In this document: positions 51,338 to 60,783 of the stretch, piece after piece
How the letters are laid out: each line of letters begins with the position of its first letter
Numbering within the stretch: the first letter of the stretch is position 1
Source: Leucobacter rhizosphaerae
GTDB taxonomy: Bacteria > Actinomycetota > Actinomycetes > Actinomycetales > Microbacteriaceae
Direction of reading: 5' to 3'
NCBI RefSeq assembly: GCF_022919175.1
Contig: NZ_CP095043.1
Location: 2,976,001-3,040,000 of the forward strand
DNA: 64,000 nt
Notes under the pieces: generated by a model
What the model saw: only the letters and a program-made list of their open reading frames with translations
What the model was told of the DNA's origin: nothing
The model's database searches: none
Position numbers and translations under genes: made by a program

Positions 51338-52548
51338 CTAGTCGACCGTCGCCGCGAGCCGCCCACCCGCGAGCGTGACGCGAAGCTCGGTGCCGCCGGG
51401 GGCCTGCGCCGGATCCCGGAGCACGGCGCCGTCGGCGAGCTGCGCGATGGCGTAGCCCCGCTCCAGCGTTGCCCGGGGGAGAGCGCGGTCAGGCGGGCGC
51501 GCGTCTCGATCAGGGCGGTCGCGCGGTCCTCGATCCCGCGCTCCGCGAGCTCGGTGCCGCGCGCGATCCAGCGCACGAGCTCCTCCGCGCGCTCATCGAC
51601 GAGGCGCTCGGGGTGCATGAGCACGGGACGGCCCCGCAACTGCAGAATGCGATCGGTCTCGTGCTGCAGCAGGTGTCCGAGGCGAGAGCTCATGCGGGCG
51701 CGGGCCTGGTCGAGGCCCGCGAGCTGCTCCCCGACGTCGGGGACGACCCGCTTCGCGGCGTCGGTCGGGGTCGAGGCGCGCAGGTCCGCGACCTCGTCGA
51801 GCAGCGGGCGATCGGCCTCGTGCCCGATGGCGCTGACGATCGGGGTGGTCGCGGCGCTCGCCGCACGCAGCACGCGCTCGTCGCTGAAGGGGAGCAGATT
51901 CTGGAAGTCGCCGCCGCCGCGCGCCACGATGATGACGTCGACCTCGGGATCCTGATCCAGCGCCGCGATGCCCGCGGCGACCTCACCCGCGGCCCGGTCG
52001 CCCTGCACCGCGGCGTAGTGGATCCCGAACCGCACGCCCGGCCAGCGCAGCGTCGCGTTGCGCACCACGTCCTTCTCGGCGTCGGAGTCGCGCCCCGTGA
52101 CGAGGCCGATCTTCGCGGGCAGGAAGGGGAGCGCGCGCTTGCGCGAGGCGTCGAAGAGCCCCTCCTGCTGCAACTGGCGGCGCAGCTTCTCAAGACGCTC
52201 GAGGAGCTCACCCAGTCCCACGTGCGAGAGCTCGAAGACCTGCACGGTCAGCGAGCCGCCCTTGACCCAGTAGTTCGGTTTGACGAGGGCGATCACCCGG
52301 TCGCCCTGCGCGAACTCGCTCGTCAGCTTCTGCGCGACCGAGCGCCACACGGTGAAGCTCACCGTCGCATCCTGCGTGAGGTCCCGGAGCTTGCCGTAGA
52401 CGTGGCCGCCGCGCACCTGCCACTGCGTGACCTCGCCCTCGATCCACACGGTGCCGAGCCGATCGATCCACGCGGCGATCTTCTCGCTCATGGTCGCGAC
52501 GGGCCACGGGGCCTCTCGGGTGGCGGGGGTGTTCGACGCGTCTGCCAT
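51338..52548 (-). CDS. xseA: Exodeoxyribonuclease VII large subunit, frameshifted near its C-terminus
   Basis: Large subunit of exonuclease VII. WIEGEVTQWQVRGGHVYGKL (OB-fold), KIGLVTGRDSDAEKDV and DVIIVARGGGDFQNLLPFSD are standard. The ATG at 52548 lies six bases after TAGTGT, a leaderless start. At a five-G run (51475-51479) the frame leaves homology after ARLTALSP; adding one base restores RATLERGYAIAQLADG and a TAG stop at 51338-51340, giving about 403 residues. As written the frame runs to 51304 with an odd tail. Only the last 47 or so residues are affected. Either an assembly error or a real lesion. Confidence 0.88.
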
Positions 52549-52554
52549 GCCTCG

Positions 52555-52592
52555 ACACTACCCGCCTGCTCCCAGAGGGAGCGGCGTAGACT
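52555..52592. promoter_or_regulatory. Divergent leaderless promoters of xseA and ispH
   Basis: TAGTGT (52560-52555, leftward) lies six bases before the xseA ATG; TAGACT (52587-52592, rightward) lies six bases before the ispH ATG. Only 50 bases separate the two start codons and no ribosome site precedes either. Confidence 0.6.
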
Positions 52593-52598
52593 GGGTGC

Positions 52599-53696
52599 AT
52601 GGCTGAAACGCAGGTGTCCGTGCAAGACCAGCGCACCATCGGTGCGCCCGTGGTGAGCTTGGCGATGCCCCGGCTGCGGCGCGATGCCGGTCGTCTGAAG
52701 GATCTCCCGGTCGACGGTGCGAAGCAGGTGCTGCTCGCCGCGCCGCGCGGATACTGCGCGGGTGTGGATCGCGCCGTGGTCGCGGTGGAGAAGGCACTGG
52801 ATCGCTACGGTGCCCCGGTCTACGTGCGGAAGCAGATTGTGCATAACGTGCACGTCGTGCGCACGCTGGAGCGCATGGGAGCGATCTTCGTCGAAGAGGT
52901 CGACGAGGTGCCCGAGGGCGCGAACGTCGTGTTCTCGGCGCACGGGGTCTCACCCGCGGTGGTCTCGGCGGCAGAGGACCGGCACCTGCACGCGATCGAT
53001 GCGACCTGCCCGCTCGTCACCAAGGTGCACCGCGAGGCCGTGCGCTTCGCCCGGCAGGACATGGAGATCCTGCTGATCGGGCACGAGGGGCACGAGGAGG
53101 TCGAGGGAACCGCCGGCGAGGCGCCCGAGCACATCACGATCGTGAACTCGCCCGACGACGTCGCGACGCTCGAGGTGCAGGATCCCGACAAGCTCGTCTG
53201 GCTGTCGCAGACCACCCTCTCGGTCGACGAGACGATGGAGACGGTGCGTCGACTGCGCGAGCGCTTCCCCAACCTGCAGGATCCGCCCAGCGATGACATC
53301 TGCTACGCCACGCAGAACCGCCAGGTCGCCATCAAGAAGATCGCCCCGCAGGCCGATCTCGTGATCGTCGTCGGATCGTCGAACTCGTCGAACTCGGTGC
53401 GCCTCAAGGAGGTCGCGCTCGAGTACGGTGCGAAGGCCGCCTACCGGGTCGACTTCGCGAGCGAGGTGAAGCAGGAGTGGCTCGACGGCGTGCGCACGGT
53501 CGGCGTGACGAGCGGTGCCTCGGTGCCCGAGGTGCTGGTGCAGGAACTCCTCGACGATCTCGCCGATGCCGGGTACTCCGACGTGCGCGCCACGGTGACG
53601 GCCGAGGAGGATCTTGTCTTCTCGCTGCCGAAGGAGCTGCGCCAGGACGTCAACGGCAAGCGCGACGCGCGCGCTCTCGGCGGCCGCGTCCGCTAG
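52599..53696 (+). CDS. ispH: 4-hydroxy-3-methylbut-2-enyl diphosphate reductase
   Basis: 365-residue iron-sulfur enzyme of the last step of the MEP isoprenoid pathway, making IPP and DMAPP. The three cluster Cys lie in [23 protein letters not shown] and [25 protein letters not shown] binds the diphosphate. An N-terminal extension of about 35 residues precedes the core. Leaderless-type start (TAGACT-N6-ATG). Divergent from xseA, a common actinobacterial arrangement. Confidence 0.96.
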   Translation: MAETQVSVQDQRTIGAPVVSLAMPRLRRDAGRLKDLPVDGAKQVLLAAPRGYCAGVDRAVVAVEKALDRYGAPVYVRKQIVHNVHVVRTLERMGAIFVEEVDEVPEGANVVFSAHGVSPAVVSAAEDRHLHAIDATCPLVTKVHREAVRFARQDMEILLIGHEGHEEVEGTAGEAPEHITIVNSPDDVATLEVQDPDKLVWLSQTTLSVDETMETVRRLRERFPNLQDPPSDDICYATQNRQVAIKKIAPQADLVIVVGSSNSSNSVRLKEVALEYGAKAAYRVDFASEVKQEWLDGVRTVGVTSGASVPEVLVQELLDDLADAGYSDVRATVTAEEDLVFSLPKELRQDVNGKRDARALGGRVR

Positions 53697-53756
53697 CTCG
53701 GCTGACGGCCCCGCGTGTGCTGAGACGCCCGACGGCTCTGCGGACGCACGGCCGCT

Positions 53757-55238
53757 CTATGGTTCGGAGACGCGCGCCAAGAGTTCTGTGAGCAGCGCCT
53801 CTGCCACCGGCGCGGGCAGACGCTCGACCAGCGCCATGAGCGGTGCGAGTCGACCCGGGAGCGACCGCCCCTTCGCGGCACCGCCCGCGCCCGCAAGCTG
53901 CAGGATCGTCCAGGCCATCGCCGGGCCGGGAACGCGCGTCCCCGAGCCGTAGCCGAGCGCGCGGAGTGCTGCCAGTTCGAGCCGAGGATCAGCCTGCGGC
54001 GTGCCGCGCACCGCATCGGCGGCCCGGGTGAGCGCACCGATGAGCTCGGGCATCGAGCGCTCCGTCACCGGGGTGATGGTGAGGTGGGCGCTGTGGGGGA
54101 GGCGCGTGCCGTTCGGCTGGCGGAGCCCCGGCTGGTGCTGGATCTTGAAGCCGCTCCGAGCGACCGCGTCGGCCAGGTGGTGCGGATCCACCTGCTGCGC
54201 GGGCGGCACCGACGGGTCCGCGATCAGGGAGAGCGCGGGGCCGACGGGGAGCCCCTGCACGGCGAGGCCCGGGATCGGCGCGACCGCGTGCGCGATGTCT
54301 TCGGTGGCGCGGATGCATGCGGCCGTCAGGTCCGCGTAGCCCGCCGTGCCGAGGTAGCGGATGATGGCCCAGGCCGCGGCGAGTGGGGATGCCGAGCGGG
54401 ATCCCAGCAGCGTCGGGTTCACCACGGGATAGCCGGGCCACTGCGTCGTGGCGAAGAACTGCGTGCGGTGACGGTCACGGCCGCGGTGCAGCAGGACCGA
54501 GACACCCTTCGGGGCGTAGCCGAACTTGTGCAGGTCGGCCGAGATGCTGGTCACGCCCGGCAGACGGAAGTCCCACGCGGGGAGCCCGGGCCACCAGGGC
54601 AGAGCGAAGCCGCCGAAGCAGGCGTCCACGTGGCAGAGGATGCCGCGGGCCGCGGCCGCCGACGAGACCTCCCGCACCGGATCGAGCGCCCCGCTCGGGT
54701 AGGCCGGCGCGGAGACGACGACGAGGGCGACGTCGGAGCGCAGCCGGCGGATCACCTCGTCTGCCCGGACCGAGCCGTCGGGTTCGCAGGGCACGGGGTC
54801 CCACTCGACGTCGAGCACCCGTGCTGCCTTCTGGAAGGCGGCGTGCGCGGTCGCCGGGGCCACGAGCCGGGGGCGCTGCTCCGCGCGCTCGGGGTGCTGC
54901 GCCCGCCACAGATCCCGAGCCGTCTTGACCGCCAGCAGGCAGCTCTCGGTACCGCCGCTGGTCACGCTCCCGACGATCCGACGCCCGAGCGGCCGTGTGC
55001 CGCCGTGCAGCGCCCGCCGGGTGAAGGCCACGACGTCGCGCTCCATTGCGGCGATCGACGGGAAAGTGGTGGGGTCCAGTCCGTTGAGGGGGCGGGCGAT
55101 CTCCGCCGCGGCGGAGGCGAGCGCGTCGAGCTCGTCGAGGCCGGAGTCGTACACGTAGGCGAGCACGCGGCCGCCGTGGGTCGGCGCGTCGAGCTCGCGG
55201 AGCTCGCGCAGTTCCGCGAGGACCTCCGCGGGGGTCAC
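53757..55238 (-). CDS. PLP-dependent decarboxylase / lyase (group II, sphingosine-1-phosphate lyase-like)
   Basis: 493-residue fold-type I PLP enzyme. GSVTSGGTESCLLAVKTARD binds the cofactor phosphate, LCHVDACFGGFALPWW contains the Asp that contacts the pyridine N, and SADLHKFGYAPKG carries the Schiff-base Lys. These resemble sphingosine-1-phosphate lyase and glutamate or tyrosine decarboxylases. The GTG at 55238 overlaps the transporter stop by four bases. The C-terminal 60 residues are extra. The coupled GPH-type transporter may supply its substrate; the identity is unknown. Confidence 0.82.
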   Translation of the reverse strand: MTPAEVLAELRELRELDAPTHGGRVLAYVYDSGLDELDALASAAAEIARPLNGLDPTTFPSIAAMERDVVAFTRRALHGGTRPLGRRIVGSVTSGGTESCLLAVKTARDLWRAQHPERAEQRPRLVAPATAHAAFQKAARVLDVEWDPVPCEPDGSVRADEVIRRLRSDVALVVVSAPAYPSGALDPVREVSSAAAARGILCHVDACFGGFALPWWPGLPAWDFRLPGVTSISADLHKFGYAPKGVSVLLHRGRDRHRTQFFATTQWPGYPVVNPTLLGSRSASPLAAAWAIIRYLGTAGYADLTAACIRATEDIAHAVAPIPGLAVQGLPVGPALSLIADPSVPPAQQVDPHHLADAVARSGFKIQHQPGLRQPNGTRLPHSAHLTITPVTERSMPELIGALTRAADAVRGTPQADPRLELAALRALGYGSGTRVPGPAMAWTILQLAGAGGAAKGRSLPGRLAPLMALVERLPAPVAEALLTELLARVSEP

Positions 55239-56680
55239 GCGGCGGCTCCGCGCACGTCGTGCTCGCGGAGCCGGTAGCGCCTGAGCGTGACGAGACTGAG
55301 GAACATCAGCGCGGCGGGCAGCAGGCTGAAGGAGAGCGAGATCCCGGCGATCGCCTGGGCGGGCTGCGTGACGCTCATACCGGCTGAGGACTCCACGTAG
55401 CCGGAGAGCGCGAGCACTAGCGTGAGCACCGTGGCGCCGAGCGCCATGCCCGCGGTCTCGCCCGCGGTCCAGACGCCGCCGAAGACGCCGGCACGGGACT
55501 CGACCGGGATGCCGGTGGGGCGCGCGTTCCACGGGCCGGGCGGGGTGATCTCCGCGAAGCGCTCACGGTCGACGCTGATCACGTCGGGCAGCATGGCGAG
55601 GGGAAGCGACTGCATACCCGCGTATGCCGCACCGGCCACCGCGACCGGCGCAACGATCCACCAACCGGGGGCCCAGGTCATCCCGACGAGCACCAGCGTG
55701 GCGATCAGGAAGACGAGGCTCGCGAGGCGGAACGCGCGCTCCTTGCCGAGCCGATCCGCGATCCGGCGCCAGACGGGGGCGAACACGAGCGCGGGCGCGA
55801 TGAGCGAGAGGAACAGCACCGTCACCGCACCCTCGTCGCGGAGCACCCACGTGGCGACGAACTGGGCGCCCGCGAGCATGAGCCCCGTCGCGAGCCCCTG
55901 CAGCATGAAGGTCAGCAGGAGTGCTCGGAACGGCTGGCTCTCGCGGAGCACGGCGAGTCCCGCGCGATAGTGCTCCATCGACAGCACCCCGGGGCGGGGG
56001 TGCGGTGAGATCGACGAGAGCCCGCGTGGCGCCACCGAGGTCGCGACGAGCAGGCCGATCGCGAGCACCACGGCTGCGATGATCGCCATGACGAGGTACC
56101 CGAGCAGGGGATCGGCGGGGAAGAGGCCGCGGAGCTCCGGCCCGCCGGCGCCGAAGAGCAGGATCGCGAGCGTCAGCACGACCACCCGCCAGGTCAGCAG
56201 CCGCGTGCGCTCCTGGTATCCAGAGGTGAGTTCTGCCGGCAGCGCGATGTAGGGCACCTGAAACAGGCTGAAGAAGGTGGCGGCCGCGATGAAGGCGACG
56301 AGCACCCAGAGCGTCGACGCCGCGACCGGCAGCCCGGCCGGCACTGCGAAGGTCAGCACGAACGCGATCGGCAGCCCGATGGCGCCGATGAGCATGGGCC
56401 CGCGCCGGGTCCCGGATCGCGCCAGCGCCCGGTCGCTCAGACCACCGATGACCGGGTCGATGATCACGTCCCAGAGTTTCGCGAGGGTCACGATGACTCC
56501 GGCGAGCAACGCCGCGACCCCGAGTGAATCCGTCAGGTAGTAGACGAGGACCAGTCCGGGCAGGGTCGCGAAGCCACCGGTGCCGAGCGATCCGGTGGCG
56601 TAGCGCGCGACGACCCGACGGGGGAGCCGGGTGTGCTCCACCGGGTCGTTCCCGAAGGACGAACTCGACCGTGAATCCAT
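55235..56680 (-). CDS. MFS transporter, glycoside-pentoside-hexuronide (MelB-like) type
   Basis: 481-residue symporter-type membrane protein with 12 helices. LAKLWDVIIDPVIGGLSDR and SRAGVFGGVWTAGETAGMAL are GPH-family hallmarks (cation and sugar site). A cytoplasmic loop ITPPGPWNARPTGIPVESR is Pro-rich and slightly longer than usual. The ATG at 56680 has no clear ribosome site; the frame is open to 56812. It is coupled to the PLP enzyme gene by a four-base overlap. Substrates of such transporters outside classical sugars are poorly known. Confidence 0.83.
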   Translation of the reverse strand: MDSRSSSSFGNDPVEHTRLPRRVVARYATGSLGTGGFATLPGLVLVYYLTDSLGVAALLAGVIVTLAKLWDVIIDPVIGGLSDRALARSGTRRGPMLIGAIGLPIAFVLTFAVPAGLPVAASTLWVLVAFIAAATFFSLFQVPYIALPAELTSGYQERTRLLTWRVVVLTLAILLFGAGGPELRGLFPADPLLGYLVMAIIAAVVLAIGLLVATSVAPRGLSSISPHPRPGVLSMEHYRAGLAVLRESQPFRALLLTFMLQGLATGLMLAGAQFVATWVLRDEGAVTVLFLSLIAPALVFAPVWRRIADRLGKERAFRLASLVFLIATLVLVGMTWAPGWWIVAPVAVAGAAYAGMQSLPLAMLPDVISVDRERFAEITPPGPWNARPTGIPVESRAGVFGGVWTAGETAGMALGATVLTLVLALSGYVESSAGMSVTQPAQAIAGISLSFSLLPAALMFLSLVTLRRYRLREHDVRGAAA

Positions 56681-56792
56681 GGGCTCAGCGTAGCGCGGGC
56701 CGCGGACATTCCCGGTGAAGCTCGACGGGAACCGGGTTGGATTCGGGATCCCGGCTGAGAAGCGTTCGCGAACTCGCACCGGGCCCACACCA

Positions 56793-56810
56793 GCGGTGCT
56801 GCGGCACCGC
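56793..56810. repeat. Short perfect hairpin, second copy
   Basis: GCGGTGC, loop TGCG, GCACCGC; identical 18-base core to 4115-4132 or so, 17 bases before palindrome A copy 3. Confidence 0.6.
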
Positions 56811-56826
56811 ACGGACGCGCACTGAC

Positions 56827-56892
56827 TCTGAGATCTGCACTCCCGCTGACGGGAAGGCCTGAGTCCCTCAGCAGGAACGCAGATCTCTGCAT
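56827..56892. repeat. Dispersed palindrome family A, copy 3
   Basis: Left arm about 56827-56849 and right arm 56868-56892 around an 18-base centre; the right arm again holds CAGCAGGA and GCAGATCTCTGCAT. It ends 24 bases before the stop of the leftward DUF6264-like gene. The left arm has several changes at its outer end. Confidence 0.78.
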
Positions 56893-56916
56893 GAACGCCG
56901 GTGCCGGCTCACCAAC

Positions 56917-57801
56917 TTAGGGCGTGGTGGACAGGTAGTCCAGCATCCGCTGCGTCGCGTCGGGATCCGACAACTGGCTCATCAGCTCCGGCATGCTCGT
57001 GATGGCGATGGTCGTGAGCACGAACATCGCGACGAACACCACCGCGCCGGCGGTCAGCGGCACCCAGAACGTGATCTTGCGCGCGCGCATCCGCTGGATC
57101 GAGAAGATCAGCGTGACCGCGTAGACCGCGATGAACGCCAGCGCGCTGACGGTGCCGAGCGTGCCGAGCCAGGAGGGGACCTCGAAATCGGTGAGCCCCA
57201 CCGCGTCCCCCATGAGCGAGAAGCTCGACGGCAGCGCGAGCATCGACTGCGCCGAGATGAGCGCGCCCACCGCGCCGACGACGAGCAGGATGATGGTGGT
57301 GATCCGGTCACCGGTGCGCGGCTTCGGTGCGCCGGGCGCGTAGGTCGGTGCCGACTGCGCCACCGCGGGTGCCGCGGTGGCCCGATACGGCTCGGGATCC
57401 CCGTTGCGCGATGACGCTGAGCCCGGCCCGGGGGCCGACGGTGCGGACGAAGATGAGGAGGACGGCGCCGGAGCGGCAGGAGCCGCAGACGCGGACGAGC
57501 CGCGACCGGATCCCGCGCCGAGATTGTGGGGGACACCGGCGATGCGCCCCGCATCTGCGGCAGGCGCCGATGGGCCAGCCGGCGGCGTCACGGACGGTGC
57601 CGAGGATCCCGACGCGGACGCGTCGGATGTCGAGTCCTCCGGCTTCCACTCCCAGCCCTCGGGCGCGTACTCGCCGAACGCGGGTCGGGGCCGAGCGGCG
57701 GGCGCCGGCTGCGCGGGCGCGGTCTCGGAAGTCGAACCCTTGGAGGTCGAACCCTCAGGCGCGGAACCCTCGGGCGTCGAATCGTCGCGCTGATCGGTCA
57801 T
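56917..57801 (-). CDS. DUF6264-like proline/alanine-rich membrane protein
   Basis: 294-residue protein of unknown function seen in Microbacteriaceae. Residues 1-165 are disordered Ser/Pro/Ala-rich sequence with the short conserved patch RPAFGEYAPEGWEW; then come four hydrophobic segments (starting ITTIILLVVGAVGALISAQS). No catalytic motif. Its ATG overlaps the aldolase stop by four bases, so it is co-translated with aldolase, although no metabolic link is evident. The family assignment is from memory of the motif. Confidence 0.7.
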   Translation of the reverse strand: MTDQRDDSTPEGSAPEGSTSKGSTSETAPAQPAPAARPRPAFGEYAPEGWEWKPEDSTSDASASGSSAPSVTPPAGPSAPAADAGRIAGVPHNLGAGSGRGSSASAAPAAPAPSSSSSSAPSAPGPGSASSRNGDPEPYRATAAPAVAQSAPTYAPGAPKPRTGDRITTIILLVVGAVGALISAQSMLALPSSFSLMGDAVGLTDFEVPSWLGTLGTVSALAFIAVYAVTLIFSIQRMRARKITFWVPLTAGAVVFVAMFVLTTIAITSMPELMSQLSDPDATQRMLDYLSTTP

Positions 57802-58829
57802 GCTGCGCTCACCGAGCGGCCGGCCGACCCGAGCTGCTGCGCCGCGAGCGCGATGCGCGCGGCCATGCCGGCCTCACCGACCTTGCCGTAGGCCCGGGGG
57901 TCGTACTGCTTCTTGTTGCCGACCTCGCCGTCGACCTTCAGCACGCCCTCGTAGTTCTTGAGGATGAAGTCGGCGATCGGCCGGGTGAACGCGTATTGCG
58001 TGTCAGTATCGATGTTCATCTTGATGACGCCGTTGGCGACCGCCTCGGCGATCTCCTCGGGAGTGGATCCCGAGCCGCCGTGGAAGACGAGGTCGAGGGG
58101 CTTCTCACCCGTGCCGTACTTGGCCTGCAGGCCCGACTGGATCTCGGCGAGCAGCTCGGGGCGCAGACGCACGTTGCCCGGCTTGTAGACGCCGTGGACG
58201 TTGCCGAAGGTGAGCGCGGTGAGGTAGCGGCCGCGCTCACCGAGTCCGAGGGCCTCGACCGTCGCGACCGCGTCGTCGAGCGTGGTGTAGAGCTGATCGT
58301 TGATCTCGTGGCTGATGCCGTCCTCTTCGCCGCCCACGACGCCGATCTCGACCTCGAGCACGATGTCGATCGCGGCCATGCGGGGCAGGAGCTCCTGCGC
58401 GATGCTGAGGTTCTCGCCGAGCGGGATCGCCGAGCCGTCCCACATGTGCGACTGGAAGTAGGGCAGCCCGCCCTCCTGCACCCGCTGCTCGCTCGCGGCG
58501 ACGAGCGGGAGCACGAAGTTCTCCAGGTGCTGCTTCGGGCAGTGATCCGTGTGGAGCGCGACGGTGACGTCGTGCGCCTTCGCCACCTCCTCGGCGTACT
58601 TGGCGAACGCGATGGCCCCGCCGACGCGATTCTGCACCGACTGCCCGGCGAAGTAGTCCGCGCCGCCGAAGCTGACCTGGATGATCCCGTCGGATCCCGC
58701 CTCGGAGAAGCCCTGCAGCGCCGCGTTCAGGGTCTGCGAACTCGACACGTTGACGGCCGGGAACGCGAAGGCTCCCGACTTCGCAGCATCGAGCATCGCG
58801 GCATACTGGTCCGGGGTTGCGACGGGCAT
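57798..58829 (-). CDS. fbaA: Fructose-bisphosphate aldolase, class II
   Basis: 343-residue zinc aldolase of glycolysis and gluconeogenesis (class IIA). [16 protein letters not shown] contains the zinc His and catalytic Asp; [25 protein letters not shown] and [15 protein letters not shown] bind substrate phosphates and metal. The ATG at 58829 follows AAGGAG; the frame is open to 58883. Divergent from glpX with 77 bases between start codons, so aldolase and the bisphosphatase of gluconeogenesis share a control region. Confidence 0.95.
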   Translation of the reverse strand: MPVATPDQYAAMLDAAKSGAFAFPAVNVSSSQTLNAALQGFSEAGSDGIIQVSFGGADYFAGQSVQNRVGGAIAFAKYAEEVAKAHDVTVALHTDHCPKQHLENFVLPLVAASEQRVQEGGLPYFQSHMWDGSAIPLGENLSIAQELLPRMAAIDIVLEVEIGVVGGEEDGISHEINDQLYTTLDDAVATVEALGLGERGRYLTALTFGNVHGVYKPGNVRLRPELLAEIQSGLQAKYGTGEKPLDLVFHGGSGSTPEEIAEAVANGVIKMNIDTDTQYAFTRPIADFILKNYEGVLKVDGEVGNKKQYDPRAYGKVGEAGMAARIALAAQQLGSAGRSVSAA

Positions 58830-58906
58830 GTGGTGAGCTCCTTGGCGTCGTGTCGAATCGGCTCGAGGCCGCTGTCGCCCCAAGTCTACGCGGTAGGCTT
58901 AGGGAC

Positions 58907-59890
58907 ATGACTGAACCGAATTCTCTGGGCGAGTGGCAGCCCGACCGTAACCTTGCGATGGAGCTCGTTCGCGCGACCGAGGCGGCAGCGATGCGCGCGA
59001 CACCGTGGATCGGGCGCGGCGACAAGAACGCGGCCGACGGCGCAGCGGTCGACGCGATGCGGCGGTTCCTCTCGACCGTGAACATGAAGGGCACCGTCGT
59101 GATCGGCGAGGGCGAGAAGGACGACGCCCCCTGGCTCTACAACGGCGAGGTCGTGGGCAATGGCGACGGTGCCGAGTGCGACGTGGCCGTGGACCCGATC
59201 GACGGCACCCGCCTCACGGCCGAGGGCCGCCCGGGGGCGCTCTCGGTCATCGCCGTCGCGGACCGCGGCAGCATGTACGACCCCTCGGCGGTCTTCTACA
59301 TGGACAAGCTCGTCTGCGGGCCGGAGGGCGTGGGCGTCGTCGACATCGACCGCCCCATCGGCGAGAACATTCGGGCCCTCGCGCGGGCCAAGCAGGTCGA
59401 CGTCTCCGACATCCGCGTCGCCGTGCTCGACCGCCCCCGTCACGACCAGCTGATCGCCGACATCCGCGCCGCGGGCGCCGGCACCCGACTGATCATGGAC
59501 GGCGACGTCGCCGGGGGCGTGAACGCGGCCCGCTGGGACTCGGCCATCGACATGTGCGTCGGCATCGGCGGCACCCCCGAGGGCATCATCACCGCCTGCG
59601 CAGTGAAGGCGCTCGGCGGAGTGATCCAGGGCCGCCTCTGGCCGAAGGACGACGAGGAGCGCCAGCGCGCGATCGACGCCGGCCACGACCTCAGCCGCGT
59701 ACTGCAGGCGAACGACCTCGTCTCGAGCGACAACGCCTACTTCGTGGCCACCGGGATCACCGACGCCGAGTTCATCGACGGCGTGCAGCGCCGCGGGCCC
59801 TTCGTGCGCGCCGAGAGCATCGTGATGCGCTCGCACTCGGGCACCATCCGCCACGTCATCAGCGACATGGATCCCAACCGCTGGAACTAG
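58907..59890 (+). CDS. glpX: Fructose-1,6-bisphosphatase, class II
   Basis: 327-residue GlpX enzyme hydrolysing fructose-1,6-bisphosphate in gluconeogenesis. [51 protein letters not shown] and [14 protein letters not shown] are the metal and substrate segments. TAGGCT (58894-58899) lies seven bases before the ATG, a clear leaderless pattern. Its stop overlaps the end of the convergent deacetylase-like gene by four bases. Confidence 0.95.
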   Translation: MTEPNSLGEWQPDRNLAMELVRATEAAAMRATPWIGRGDKNAADGAAVDAMRRFLSTVNMKGTVVIGEGEKDDAPWLYNGEVVGNGDGAECDVAVDPIDGTRLTAEGRPGALSVIAVADRGSMYDPSAVFYMDKLVCGPEGVGVVDIDRPIGENIRALARAKQVDVSDIRVAVLDRPRHDQLIADIRAAGAGTRLIMDGDVAGGVNAARWDSAIDMCVGIGGTPEGIITACAVKALGGVIQGRLWPKDDEERQRAIDAGHDLSRVLQANDLVSSDNAYFVATGITDAEFIDGVQRRGPFVRAESIVMRSHSGTIRHVISDMDPNRWN

Positions 59891-60783
59891 TCCTCGCGGG
59901 GCGCCGTCCGCAGCATGCTGCTCGGGATCGGGGCCACCGCGCGGGGTGCCCCGACGCTCCCGCGCACCCGGTCGGCGATGTCCGCGAGCGGAGCGACCCA
60001 CACATCGGGGAGCTCCAGAACCTCGGCAATGAGCGCGTCGAGGGCCGCGGCGCGTCCCGGACGCCCGGACAGGAACGGGTGGTTCGTGAGCACCCAGCAG
60101 CCGCCGAAGCGGCGCATCCCATCGAGTTCGCTCCGCCAGAGCGCCACCGCGTGCTCGGGTGTCTGGATCGGGCCGAGCTCGGTGACCCCGGGCAGATAGC
60201 AGTACTGCTCCCAGTCGTCGAGGGCCCACTGGATCGGGATCTCGATGAGCGGTGCACGACCTGGCCGTTCCGACCTCGTGGCGAGTGCGTACGGCACATC
60301 GCCGTCCATGAGGCTCGAGTCATACTGGAATCCGCGCTCGGCGAGGAGCCCCGGCATCTCCCACGACAGGTCCCACATCGGTGCGCGATAGCCCACGGGC
60401 CGGAGCCCCGTCAACTGCTCGAGCGTGTCGGAACCGCGGTCGAGCTGCTCGGCCTGCTCCGCGGGTGAGAGCGTCGTCGGGGTGACGTGGTGGTACCCGT
60501 GGTGCGCGATCTCGTGCCCGGCGGCTGCGATGTCACGGACGACACCCGGGTAGCGGTCGGCGGTGGCGCCGGGCACGAAGAAGGTGCTGCGCACCCGCCG
60601 ATGATCCAGGATGTCGAGCAGCCGTGCGACTCCCACGAGCGGCCCGTAGGCCTGGTGGCTCATCGCGCTCATGCTGCGCGCCGTTGCGGGATCAGCGGCG
60701 ATGGCCGCCGCCTCGCCGTCGACGTCGAAGGAGAACGAGGCGGCGCAGACCGCGGCGTCCGGCCAGACGACGTCAGCGCCCAT
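59887..60783 (-). CDS. Polysaccharide deacetylase-fold hydrolase (PuuE/HpPgdA-like)
   Basis: 298-residue NodB-homology enzyme. [11 protein letters not shown] carries the Asp pair, [10 protein letters not shown] the metal His pair, and [12 protein letters not shown] the Arg-Pro segment. No signal peptide, so it is cytoplasmic, unlike peptidoglycan deacetylases. The DVDGE form matches the PuuE/HpPgdA group, which hydrolyses allantoin-like or cyclic imide/amide substrates. Its start overlaps the agmatinase stop by 11 bases. In this amine/guanidine operon a small amide is a more likely substrate than a polysaccharide (inference). Confidence 0.8.
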   Translation of the reverse strand: MGADVVWPDAAVCAASFSFDVDGEAAAIAADPATARSMSAMSHQAYGPLVGVARLLDILDHRRVRSTFFVPGATADRYPGVVRDIAAAGHEIAHHGYHHVTPTTLSPAEQAEQLDRGSDTLEQLTGLRPVGYRAPMWDLSWEMPGLLAERGFQYDSSLMDGDVPYALATRSERPGRAPLIEIPIQWALDDWEQYCYLPGVTELGPIQTPEHAVALWRSELDGMRRFGGCWVLTNHPFLSGRPGRAAALDALIAEVLELPDVWVAPLADIADRVRGSVGAPRAVAPIPSSMLRTAPRED

